30,315 nt of DNA. It comes from VFMC01 sp039796935 (GTDB taxonomy: Bacteria > Actinomycetota > Acidimicrobiia > Acidimicrobiales > Ilumatobacteraceae). The translations under genes and the position numbers were made by a program. Under the pieces are notes generated by a model, which was given only the letters and a program-made list of their open reading frames with translations, was not told where the DNA came from and did not search any database. The stretch is from positions 1 through 30,315 of the forward strand of contig JBDKIV010000227.1 of NCBI GenBank assembly GCA_039796935.1. The letters are read 5' to 3'. Below are positions 15,415 to 22,583 of this stretch, piece after piece; the stretch's first letter is position 1, and each line of letters starts with the position of its first letter.

Positions 15415-16043
15415 GACAGGCACGCTCCGAGTTCGGCGCGGGCCTGCTCGCTCGAGCGGACCTTGATGGTGTGCATGCCCAGTGCAGCCGCCGGCTTGAG
15501 GTTGATGCCCAAGTCGTCGAGGAAGACGCAGTTGGAGGGCTTCACGTCCAACTGCTCGCAGGCGATCTCGTAGAACCGCACCTCGGGCTTGCGGACACCG
15601 ACCTTGCTGCTCTCGATCACCGCGTCGAAGCGGGCCATGATCGCCTCGATCGTCTCGGCCCGTTCGGCCGAAGCATGGGCCCCACTGACGTTGTTGGTGA
15701 GACAGGCAGTTCGGTATCCGGCATTGCGGACGATGTCGAGGGCGGCGACCATCTCGGGTCGGACGTCGCCCGAGAGCAGCGCCAGCACGTCGCTGCCTGG
15801 TATGCGGTGCCCGAGGCGTTCCGACTCGGCGGCGAAGATCTCGTCGAATTCGGTGACGCTCACGTCGTTGCGCTCGAGTCGGGCCCACGCATTGTCGTCG
15901 GGGTCGGTGGCGTTGACCGTCCGGATGAAGTCGGCGGGAAGCCCACGCTCATGCTCGTACCGAGTGAACGCCTCGAACGGACTCGAGAGGATCACTCCAC
16001 CGAAGTCCCAGAGCACGGCATCGAAGGTTCGCGGGGTCGTCAT
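15402..16043 (-). CDS. HAD-superfamily hydrolase
   Basis: A 213-residue HAD subfamily IA-like phosphatase. Motif I is DAVLWDFGGVIL with nucleophile D13; the usual second aspartate is Gly (DFGG), as in some YihX-like and epoxide-hydrolase-N-like members. Motif II is TACLTNNVSG with threonine/asparagine, the lysine of motif III is in ESSKVGVRKPEVRFYEIA, and motif IV is NCVFLDDLGINLKPA. The cap lies between ~residues 20 and 90. It probably dephosphorylates a small sugar or nucleotide phosphate; the substrate is unknown. ATG 16043 follows TACGAT at 8 nt. The last codons overlap an 18-bp tandem repeat shared with the intergenic gap. Confidence 0.9.
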   Translation of the reverse strand: MTTPRTFDAVLWDFGGVILSSPFEAFTRYEHERGLPADFIRTVNATDPDDNAWARLERNDVSVTEFDEIFAAESERLGHRIPGSDVLALLSGDVRPEMVAALDIVRNAGYRTACLTNNVSGAHASAERAETIEAIMARFDAVIESSKVGVRKPEVRFYEIACEQLDVKPSNCVFLDDLGINLKPAAALGMHTIKVRSSEQARAELGACLSLML

Positions 16044-16051
16044 GGCGCCGC

Positions 16052-16057
16052 ATCGTA
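16052..16057 (-). promoter_or_regulatory. Leaderless-type -10 (TACGAT) for the HAD gene
   Basis: TACGAT on the minus strand ends 8 nt before ATG 16043, the same hexamer and spacing as at kgd. Confidence 0.5.
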
Positions 16058-16103
16058 GCGAGACATGCCGGAGCGGCTCCGGCCGTGGTTGACTAGGACC
16101 GTT

Positions 16104-17876
16104 ATGTCGAAACACGTCGTCGTAGACGGATCCAACATCGCGACCGAGGGTCGAACGATGCCGAGCCTCGCACAGTTGCACGAGGCCGTCATGGCGTTCA
16201 TGACCGAGTATCCCGATGCACTCATCACGGTCGTGGTCGACGCGACCTTCGGGCACCGGATCGACCCCCGCGAGTCGAAGGAGTTCGACGAGGCGGTCGC
16301 CAACAACGAGGTGGTGGCGCCTCCGGCCGGTGCCGTCGGTCGCGGCGACGCATTCGTGCTCTCGATCGCCAACAAGGTGGGTGCCACCGTGCTGAGCAAC
16401 GATTCGTTCCAGGAGTTCCACCCCCAGTACGAGTGGCTCTTCGACGAGGGCCGCCTCATCGGTGGCAAGCCCGTACCCCACATCGGATGGGTGTTCGTTC
16501 CACGAGTGCCAGTTCGCGGTCAGGTCAGCCGGATCGCCATGAAAGATGCCAAGCGCCGTCGCGGTGCTCCGGGCGGAGGAACCGATCGACGCGACAGTGT
16601 TCGGACGGGGAGCCCCGACGCGAACCGGCCGATGCCGGTACCGAAGGCGCCGCCGCCCGGGGCGAGAGCACCCGGTCACGGCCGGGCCGCGGCACAGGCC
16701 GAGGTTGCCGCAGCAGTCGCCGCGGCAACCACACCCGAGGTCGTCGCACCGCCCCCTGGGCGGCCGTCGAGTGAACAGAAGGTCGCGACGCACCATGTGA
16801 ACGACGTGCTGCCGTTCTTGCACTTCGTCGAACACCATCCCGTCGGCAGCAGCGTCAACGCTGTGGTCGAGAGCTACTCGTCGCACGGGGCCTACGTCCG
16901 AGTGGGCGATGTGAAGGCCTACGTACCGCTTCGGCTGATGGCCGATCCGGCACCTCGGAGCGCACGCGAGTTCATGAAGATCGGTGACGCCGTCACGCTC
17001 GTGGTGGACAGCTTCGCCCCTGGGCGGCGCAGCATCGATCTCGCCACTCCTGCCATGGCGTCGGCGGCTCATTCCGCCAAGGCGGCGAGCGCGCCGGACG
17101 ACAAGCCAACGACCAGACGGTCGACGCGTCGGGGCAGCGCCGCCGTCGCCGCCGGCGAGCCGAGCGACGCAGCGACGGACATCGCCCAGCCGAGCGCAGA
17201 CGTCGTTGCGGCACCGACGAAGGCGCGACGACGCGCTGCCGGTTCGGTCGCCAGCGAGGACACGGCCACGGTGACCGAGTCAGTGCCGGCGGCCAGGCCG
17301 ACGCGGTCCCGCAAGGCGAGTGGCGGCGAAGCCAGTGCTGCCGTCGCTGCCGATGTTGCTCCGTCGGCAGGTGACGCATCGTCGCGGCGGCGGGCCGCGG
17401 CTCCGAGGAAGGCCGCCCCGGTCGCCGAGACGCCGGCGGGCGAGACTCCGGCGCAGGGGGTTGCTCCCGCTGGCAAGAAGCCCACTGCTGCGAAGAAGGC
17501 TCCTGCTGCGAAGGAGACGCCGGCCGCCGAGAAGGTCGCTGCTGCGAAGAAGGCTCCGGTCGCGAAGAAGGCTCCGGCCGCGAAAGAGGTTCCGGCGGTC
17601 GAGAAGGCTCCGGTTGCGAAGAAGCCCTCCGCTGCGAAGAAGGCTCCTGCTGCGAAGAAGGTTCCGGCCGTCGAGAAGGTCGCCCCGTCGAAGAAGGCTC
17701 CGGCGGCCGAGAAGGCTCCGGTTGCGAAGAAGCCCTCTGCTGCGAAGAAGGCTCCGGCTGCCGAGGGGGCCCCTGCTGCGAAGAAGGCTCCGGCGAAGAA
17801 GGCGACCTCCGTGGCCGAGCCGGAGCCGACTGCGCCTCGAGCCACTGCCGGGCGGCGCAGTCGTCGATCCGACTGA
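16104..17876 (+). CDS. NYN (Zc3h12a/Regnase-like) ribonuclease domain protein with S1-like domain and histone-H1-like Lys/Ala tail
   Basis: A 590-residue protein in three parts. Residues ~1-135 are a PIN/NYN nuclease domain of the Zc3h12a type: VVVDGSNIA (D8), VVVDATFGHR, GRGDAFVLSIANKVGATVLSNDSFQEFH, giving the acidic metal-binding set expected of an RNase. Residues ~245-325 look like an S1/OB RNA-binding domain (VGSSVNAVVESYSSHGAYVRVGDVKAYVPLRLM ... IGDAVTLVVDSFAPGRRSIDLA). From ~325 onward the protein is low complexity, ending in many AAKKAPAAKK-type repeats like histone H1 tails, which would bind nucleic acid by charge. It probably acts on RNA, perhaps at ribosomes or on structured RNAs. 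The start is the ATG just before KHVVVDGSN; TAGGAC is only 4 nt upstream, so the promoter is unclear. xth follows at 22 nt. Confidence 0.82.
   Translation: MSKHVVVDGSNIATEGRTMPSLAQLHEAVMAFMTEYPDALITVVVDATFGHRIDPRESKEFDEAVANNEVVAPPAGAVGRGDAFVLSIANKVGATVLSNDSFQEFHPQYEWLFDEGRLIGGKPVPHIGWVFVPRVPVRGQVSRIAMKDAKRRRGAPGGGTDRRDSVRTGSPDANRPMPVPKAPPPGARAPGHGRAAAQAEVAAAVAAATTPEVVAPPPGRPSSEQKVATHHVNDVLPFLHFVEHHPVGSSVNAVVESYSSHGAYVRVGDVKAYVPLRLMADPAPRSAREFMKIGDAVTLVVDSFAPGRRSIDLATPAMASAAHSAKAASAPDDKPTTRRSTRRGSAAVAAGEPSDAATDIAQPSADVVAAPTKARRRAAGSVASEDTATVTESVPAARPTRSRKASGGEASAAVAADVAPSAGDASSRRRAAAPRKAAPVAETPAGETPAQGVAPAGKKPTAAKKAPAAKETPAAEKVAAAKKAPVAKKAPAAKEVPAVEKAPVAKKPSAAKKAPAAKKVPAVEKVAPSKKAPAAEKAPVAKKPSAAKKAPAAEGAPAAKKAPAKKATSVAEPEPTAPRATAGRRSRRSD
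17470..17805 (+). repeat. Coding repeats in the Lys/Ala/Pro tail
   Basis: Units of the type gcg-aag-aag-gct-ccg recur. The clearest pair is 17601-17647 and 17709-17755, 47 bases with one mismatch at a period of 108 bp (36 codons), which indicates duplication at DNA level, not just biased composition. Confidence 0.8.
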
Positions 17877-17883
17877 CAGTCGC

Positions 17884-17889
17884 TACTGT
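17884..17889 (+). promoter_or_regulatory. Leaderless-type -10 (TACTGT) for xth
   Basis: TACTGT ends 8 nt before the GTG at 17898 and overlaps the end region of the NYN gene by only a few bases. No Shine-Dalgarno is present. Confidence 0.5.
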
Positions 17890-17897
17890 CATCGTCC

Positions 17898-18674
17898 GTG
17901 CGAATCGCCACGTGGAACGTCAACTCGCTGAAGGCCCGTCTTGCGCGCGTCGAAGAATGGCTCGCCGACGTTCAGCCCGATGTCCTGTGCATGCAGGAGA
18001 CGAAGTTGGCCGACGATGCCTTTCCGGCGCTGACGTTCGCTGCGCTCGGGTACGAGTCGGCGCACCATGGCCAGGGCCAGTGGAACGGTGTGGCCATCCT
18101 GTCGAAGGTCGGGCTGTCGCAGGTCGTCTCGAACTTCGCTCCATCGAGCGGTGATCCCGACCCCGATGCGCGGATCATCACCGCGGTGTGCGGCGGCGTC
18201 AGCGTGACGAGCGTGTACGTCCCCAACGGCAGGGCGCTCGACAACGACCACTATCAGTACAAGCTGCGCTGGATGGCTCAGTTGCGCCGCCACCTCGATG
18301 CGGTCGGCTCGCCGGAGCAGCCGATGGTGGTCACCGGCGATTTCAACATCGCTCCCGACGACCGTGATGTCTACGATCCGGCGAAGTTCGTGGGGGCCAC
18401 CCATGTGAGCGATGCAGAGCGTGCACTGCTCGGCGACCTGCACGAGTGGGGACTGGTCGACGTCTTCCGGCAGCACTGGCAGGACTCGCGGCTGTACAGC
18501 TGGTGGGACTACCGGGCGGGCGATTTCCATCAGGGACGCGGGTTGCGCATCGACCTGGTCCTCGCCACCGAGTCCGTCGCCGAGCGCGCCGCGTGGTCCG
18601 TCGTCGACCGCAATGCCCGCAAGGGCACGTCGCCCTCCGATCACGCTCCGGTGGTCGTCGATCTGCTCGACTGA
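17898..18674 (+). CDS. xth: Exodeoxyribonuclease III / AP endonuclease
   Basis: A 258-residue exonuclease-endonuclease-phosphatase fold enzyme of the ExoIII type, which nicks DNA at abasic sites and trims 3' ends in base excision repair. Motifs in order: MRIATWNVNSLKARL, CMQETKL with metal ligand E34, SVYVPNGR, the catalytic TGDFNIAP, the tryptophan-rich YSWWDYRAGDFHQGRGLRIDLVLA, and the terminal SDHAPVV histidine. Length and motif spacing are normal. The start is GTG 17898, directly at the motif, with a -10-like TACTGT 8 nt upstream. The thioesterase gene starts 5 nt after its stop, so the two probably share a transcript. A UvrD2-like helicase lies downstream on the other strand. Confidence 0.95.
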   Translation: MRIATWNVNSLKARLARVEEWLADVQPDVLCMQETKLADDAFPALTFAALGYESAHHGQGQWNGVAILSKVGLSQVVSNFAPSSGDPDPDARIITAVCGGVSVTSVYVPNGRALDNDHYQYKLRWMAQLRRHLDAVGSPEQPMVVTGDFNIAPDDRDVYDPAKFVGATHVSDAERALLGDLHEWGLVDVFRQHWQDSRLYSWWDYRAGDFHQGRGLRIDLVLATESVAERAAWSVVDRNARKGTSPSDHAPVVVDLLD

Positions 18675-18679
18675 GCGAG

Positions 18680-19345
18680 ATGCCGTCCCCTCTGTTCGAA
18701 TTCGATTCCACCCTCGATCCGAGTGACGCCCGGATCGGGCTCGCAGCTGCGGCGCGGTCCGTCATCGCCGAGCTCGCCTCGTCGTCGGCGTCGGCCGAGT
18801 CCTTCCGCGAGGCTCGCCGACTGGTCGAGCAGGCAGCGGCAGTGCTCGAGCGTGACCCGCACGATCGCCCGTACTCGCACGCAGAGGCGTCGATCGCCCG
18901 CCAGAACGCCGGTGAGCCGTTCCTCGAGTACAGCCCGATCGTCGGGGTCATCAATCCGCTGGCCGCTCCCGTCGAGGTGCGCATCGAGGGTGACAGCGTG
19001 ATCGGCGAGGTCACGTTCGGTCTTGCCTACGAAGGGCCGCCGGGGTGTGTGCACGGTGGGACGATCGCCGCGGCGTTCGACGAGGTCCTCGGTCTGTGCC
19101 TGATGCACGTGGGCATGCCGGGCATGACCGCTCGCCTCGAGGTGTCGTATCGCTCACCCACGCCGATCGGGCATCCGCTGCGATTCACCGCCAACCTCGA
19201 CCGGATCGAGGGCCGCAAGATCTTCGCGACCGGGCAGCTCCACGCAGGTGATCGGCTGTGCGCCGAAGCGAGCGCGCTGTTCATCTCGATGGATCAGGAT
19301 CTGTTCCAGTCGATGATTCGCGACCGTGCAGCCGGAGCCGACTGA
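18680..19345 (+). CDS. PaaI/4HBT-type hotdog thioesterase
   Basis: A 221-residue protein whose C-terminal half (~110-210) is a hotdog domain: GLAYEGPPGCVHGGTIAAAFDEVLG carries the HGG turn and the acidic catalytic residue typical of PaaI-like acyl-CoA thioesterases, followed by ARLEVSYRSPTPIGHPLRF. The first ~100 residues are an alpha-helical extension seen in some actinobacterial members. It probably hydrolyses an acyl-CoA in the cytoplasm; the chain is unknown. ATG 18680 lies 5 nt after the xth stop. Its last 65 bp overlap, tail to tail, with the 3' end of the UvrD2-like gene, so both C-termini are encoded in complementary strands. Confidence 0.87.
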   Translation: MPSPLFEFDSTLDPSDARIGLAAAARSVIAELASSSASAESFREARRLVEQAAAVLERDPHDRPYSHAEASIARQNAGEPFLEYSPIVGVINPLAAPVEVRIEGDSVIGEVTFGLAYEGPPGCVHGGTIAAAFDEVLGLCLMHVGMPGMTARLEVSYRSPTPIGHPLRFTANLDRIEGRKIFATGQLHAGDRLCAEASALFISMDQDLFQSMIRDRAAGAD

Positions 19346-21212
19346 ACACTGCCGGTGCAAGTCGTTCTGCGGCTCGTCGACCCACCCCGAGGCGACTGCC
19401 GAGTGCTTCGATGTCGGCCGGAGGATCATCGATCAGCGAGCGAAGCACGCTGTCGGAGCAGACCGCACCGTCGGCGACACCGGCAGCTCGGGCCACCCCG
19501 GCCCTCCACGCTCGTAGGTCGTCGAGCACGCCGGGCGGTTCGGCGACCCGGTGCCGAGCGATGAGATCCGAAGGTGGAGACGCGATCGCATCGTGCTCGG
19601 TGGTGGCCGACACCAGGGCGAGCCATGGGCTCGGTCCGGTGGTGCGCCCCGCTCGGGTCGCTGCCGAGGTGATGACGAGTTCGTCGGCGGCACGGGTGAG
19701 GGCCACATAGAGCAGGCGGGCCTCTTCGGATCGCTGGTCGTCGCCGGTCGCCGATGCGTGAGGCACCAGGCCGGCCTCGACGCCGGCGACCACGACGCCG
19801 CTCCACTCGCGGCCCTTCGCGGCGTGGAAGGTCAGCAGCGCCACGGCACCATCACCGTCGGGTGGTTCGAGGTCGTCGAACGGCTGTCGAGCCTCGATCC
19901 ACGCTCGAAAGCCACCCGGTTCATTGCTGGTCAGGAAGCGGTCGGCCTCTTCGGCCACCCGAGAGCGGACCGGATCGACGGCGTCATCGGTGGAGCGCTC
20001 GGCCCAGACGGTCTCGATCCACATGGCGATCTGCTCGCGGTTCGTGCAGCGGCTCACCTCGGCGAGGGCTTGTTCGAGCGGCGTGGCGCCGACGGCGCGG
20101 CTCACGGTGATGCCGATGTCGGTGAGCGCGTGGCCGAGGGTCGAGAGTTGTTCGTGGGTCCGGGCGAGCACGGCGACGTGCCGTGCGCCATGTCGTTCGA
20201 CCAGGTCGCGAACGGTGTGCGCCACACGCCTTGCTTCGTCGCGTTCGTCCGTGCACGCGTACGACTGCACCCTTCGCCCGTCGGGGCGCAGCGACTCGGT
20301 GTCGTCCCCGATGGCGGCGCCGGACAACGCTGCCGCACCTGCGCGCACGATCTGCGGCGAGCACCGGTAGTTACCCGTCAGGGCCACGACGGTGATGCCG
20401 GGCACGCGCCGCTCGATGTCGGCGAGCAGTGACGGGTCGGCCCCGTTCCAGCCATAGATCGCCTGCCGCGGATCGCCGACGAGACAGAGGTCCGGCCGGC
20501 CCCCGCGGATGTGTTCGAGCACCGAGAACTGCAGCGGGTTGAGGTCTTGGACCTCGTCGACGAAGAGGTGACGGAATCGCCAGCGGACGATCTCGGTGAA
20601 GGTCGAGTCCCGTTCCATCTGGCGGACGAGTTCGGACAACAGATCGTCGAAGTCGACGACTCCTCGCCGCCGCTTCAGGGCCTCGTAGCGCTCGACGACG
20701 CGTGCGAACTCGTCGCCTCGCAGGGCACTACGACGGCGTGCCGTGCGGTTCGCGTCGACGAACGACCCCGGCTCGATCAACCGAGCGCGAGCCCAGTCGA
20801 TGTCGGCCATCGCCCCCGGGGCGCTGGCCTGTACCCGAGTCTCGGTGAGGACCTCGCGAATCAGGCGCAACCGATCGGGAGCCACTGCCGGAGGACGTGA
20901 GTTCGTCGTGAGTGCCCGGTCGCGTAGAACCCGGAGGCAAACGGCGTGGAACGTGCCTGTCTCGATCTGCTCGCGAATGTCGAGTCGTCGAAGTCGACGC
21001 CGGAGTTCGCCTGCTGCGTCTCGGGTGAAGGTGATCGCCAGGATGTGCTGGGCATCGGCCGAGCCGTCGAGGATTCGACGAGCGATCCGTCGGGTGAGGA
21101 CAGTCGTCTTTCCCGATCCCGCCGCCGCGATGATGGCGAGGGGCGCTGCGTCGGTGGTGACCGCCAGACGCTGCTCGGCATCGAGGCCTCGTTGCAGGTC
21201 GTCGACGTCCAC
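19281..21212 (-). CDS. UvrD2-like superfamily 1 helicase with C-terminal HRDC domain
   Basis: A ~643-residue SF1A 3'-5' helicase. Walker A is AAGSGKTT (near 30-37). TFTRDAAGELRRRL is motif Ia, VVDFDDLL a conserved Rep/UvrD segment, LFVDEVQDLNPLQFSVL the Walker B region, LVGDPRQAIYGWNGAD motif III, LTGNYRCSPQIV motif IV, LLTFHAAKGREWSGVVVAGVEAGLVPH motif V, and EEARLLYVALTRAADELVIT motif VI. The last ~65 residues (VCSDSVLRSLIDDPPADIEALGSRLGVGRRAAERLAPAV) form an HRDC domain, the mark of mycobacterial UvrD2. I see no tetracysteine motif between the helicase core and HRDC, which I recall for M. tuberculosis UvrD2. I chose GTG 21212 because TATCGT ends 7 nt upstream; GTG 21221 is in frame but overlaps that hexamer. 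The 3' end overlaps the thioesterase gene by 65 bp. Confidence 0.93.
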   Translation of the reverse strand: MDVDDLQRGLDAEQRLAVTTDAAPLAIIAAAGSGKTTVLTRRIARRILDGSADAQHILAITFTRDAAGELRRRLRRLDIREQIETGTFHAVCLRVLRDRALTTNSRPPAVAPDRLRLIREVLTETRVQASAPGAMADIDWARARLIEPGSFVDANRTARRRSALRGDEFARVVERYEALKRRRGVVDFDDLLSELVRQMERDSTFTEIVRWRFRHLFVDEVQDLNPLQFSVLEHIRGGRPDLCLVGDPRQAIYGWNGADPSLLADIERRVPGITVVALTGNYRCSPQIVRAGAAALSGAAIGDDTESLRPDGRRVQSYACTDERDEARRVAHTVRDLVERHGARHVAVLARTHEQLSTLGHALTDIGITVSRAVGATPLEQALAEVSRCTNREQIAMWIETVWAERSTDDAVDPVRSRVAEEADRFLTSNEPGGFRAWIEARQPFDDLEPPDGDGAVALLTFHAAKGREWSGVVVAGVEAGLVPHASATGDDQRSEEARLLYVALTRAADELVITSAATRAGRTTGPSPWLALVSATTEHDAIASPPSDLIARHRVAEPPGVLDDLRAWRAGVARAAGVADGAVCSDSVLRSLIDDPPADIEALGSRLGVGRRAAERLAPAVFSRLRLHGRESSTGTDPDPSR

Positions 21213-21219
21213 CCGGGTC

Positions 21220-21225
21220 ACGATA
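21220..21225 (-). promoter_or_regulatory. Leaderless-type -10 (TATCGT) for the UvrD2-like gene
   Basis: TATCGT on the minus strand ends 7 nt before GTG 21212. It faces away from the TACCAT of the next gene, with 19 bp between the two hexamers. Confidence 0.5.
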
Positions 21226-21244
21226 GGCCTGCCCGGCCGCCGAC

Positions 21245-21250
21245 TACCAT
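21245..21250 (+). promoter_or_regulatory. Leaderless-type -10 (TACCAT) for the PH-domain gene
   Basis: TACCAT ends 6 nt before ATG 21257. No Shine-Dalgarno is present. Confidence 0.5.
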
Positions 21251-21256
21251 GCGGCC

Positions 21257-21880
21257 ATGACCTTCGCGCAGAAGAACCTCAACCCGAACGAGACGGTTGC
21301 GCTCGATCTGCATCCGCACTGGTGGTTCTTCGCGAAACCGGCGATCGTGCTCGTGCTGGCGGTCGTCGTCGGTGTCGTGCTCGCCGCTGGCGACAGGAGC
21401 GGAGCGCTGTACACGCTGCTCAAGTTCGCGACCATCGCCGTGTTGGTGCTGAGTGCGTTGCGGCTGCTCCAGCGTTCGTTGCAGTGGTCGAGCACCCACT
21501 TCGTCGTCACCTCGTACCGGGTGATCTTCAGGTCGGGTGTGCTGGCGAAGAGCGGTATCGAGATCCCGCTCGAGCGCATCAACAACGTCAACTTCAACCA
21601 GAGCATCTTCGAGCGGGTCATCGGCGCCGGCGACTTGATGATCGAGTCCGGAGGTGAGGACGGCCAGAGCCACTTCGAGGATGTGCGCCATCCCGACGAC
21701 GTGCAGAAGCTCATCCACGCGCAGATGGACGCCGCGATGCAGCGGCGTGTGCCTGGGGGTTTCGCTGCGCCGCGTACCAACGACGTGGCCGAACAGCTCG
21801 AACGGCTCGAAGGCCTGATGCAGCGCGGTGCCATCACCCCCGACGAGTTCGAGACGCAGAAACGCAAGCTGCTCGGCTGA
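21257..21880 (+). CDS. Bacterial PH-domain membrane protein with SHOCT motif
   Basis: A 207-residue protein. Two membrane segments lie at about residues 25-44 (AKPAIVLVLAVVVGVVLAAG) and 50-70. A bPH2/DUF304 domain follows (FVVTSYRVIFRSGVLAKSGIEIPLERINNVNFNQSIFERVIGAGDLMIESGG). The C-terminal SHOCT motif is LERLEGLMQRGAITPDEFETQKRKLLG. Such proteins sit in the membrane with the PH domain in the cytoplasm; their role is poorly understood, with SHOCT thought to mediate oligomerisation. The metal-receptor gene begins 10 nt after its stop, suggesting one transcript. Confidence 0.88.
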   Translation: MTFAQKNLNPNETVALDLHPHWWFFAKPAIVLVLAVVVGVVLAAGDRSGALYTLLKFATIAVLVLSALRLLQRSLQWSSTHFVVTSYRVIFRSGVLAKSGIEIPLERINNVNFNQSIFERVIGAGDLMIESGGEDGQSHFEDVRHPDDVQKLIHAQMDAAMQRRVPGGFAAPRTNDVAEQLERLEGLMQRGAITPDEFETQKRKLLG

Positions 21881-21890
21881 CGGGCGGATC

Positions 21891-22583
21891 GTGCGCGTCG
21901 TCAGTCTCGTTCCGTCGACGACCGAGACGCTCCTCGCCTGGGGTGTCGATGTCGTTGCATGCACCAGGTTCTGCGAGCAGCCGGAACTCCGCCAGGTCGG
22001 TGGAACGAAGGACCCCGACATCGCCGCGATCGTCTCGCTCGGTCCCGATCTCGTGGTGCTCGACCGAGAGGAGAACCGGCTCCCCGACGCCGAGGCGCTC
22101 GTGGCGGCCGGTTTGGCGATCCATGTCACCCACGTGACCTCGATCGAGCAGGTTCCTTCGGTGCTGGCCGATCTGTGCAGCGCCGTGCGGGCCGACCCGC
22201 CCGTCGAGACGTTGCGGCTCGCCCCGCGCGCGGCGACCTGGGCGACGGCGTTCGTGCCGATCTGGAAGCGGCCGTGGATGACGATCAACGCCGACACCTA
22301 TGGGGCGTCGCTCCTGCATCATCTCGGTGTCGAAACCCTGTTCGCAGGCCACGCAGACCGCTATCCGACGCTCGAGGAGCACGAGATCAGCGACGCCGAC
22401 CCCGGGTTGGTGCTCCTGCCGTCCGAGCCGTATCCGTTCGCAGAGCGTCATCTCGCAGCTGTCGCAAAGCTCGCTCCGCGAGCACGTGTCGCCATGATCG
22501 ACGGACAGGACCTGTTCTGGTGGGGGCATCGCAGCGGCGCTGCGCTCGCCCGCCTGGGGGATGCCCTCAGTCGAGTTCGATGA
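21891..22583 (+). CDS. Helical-backbone metal-receptor family protein (BtuF/TroA-like fold), no signal peptide
   Basis: A 230-residue protein that resembles periplasmic cobalamin/iron-siderophore binding proteins: VRVVSLVPSTTETLLAWG at the N-terminus, then VGGTKDPDIAAIVSLGPDLVVLDREEN, TINADTYGASLLHHLGVETLF and LVLLPSEPYPFAERH. There is no signal peptide or lipobox and no ABC permease or ATPase nearby, so a stand-alone cytoplasmic role, or a mis-set start, must be considered; no upstream in-frame start adds a signal. The start GTG 21891 lies directly before the conserved RVVSLVPS. The last 17 bp overlap the galactokinase 3' end on the opposite strand. Confidence 0.82.
   Translation: MRVVSLVPSTTETLLAWGVDVVACTRFCEQPELRQVGGTKDPDIAAIVSLGPDLVVLDREENRLPDAEALVAAGLAIHVTHVTSIEQVPSVLADLCSAVRADPPVETLRLAPRAATWATAFVPIWKRPWMTINADTYGASLLHHLGVETLFAGHADRYPTLEEHEISDADPGLVLLPSEPYPFAERHLAAVAKLAPRARVAMIDGQDLFWWGHRSGAALARLGDALSRVR

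Noticed and set aside
16094..16099. TAGGAC as a leaderless -10 for the NYN gene
   Set aside because: Only 4 nt from the ATG and lacking the final T; outside the pattern seen for the other genes.
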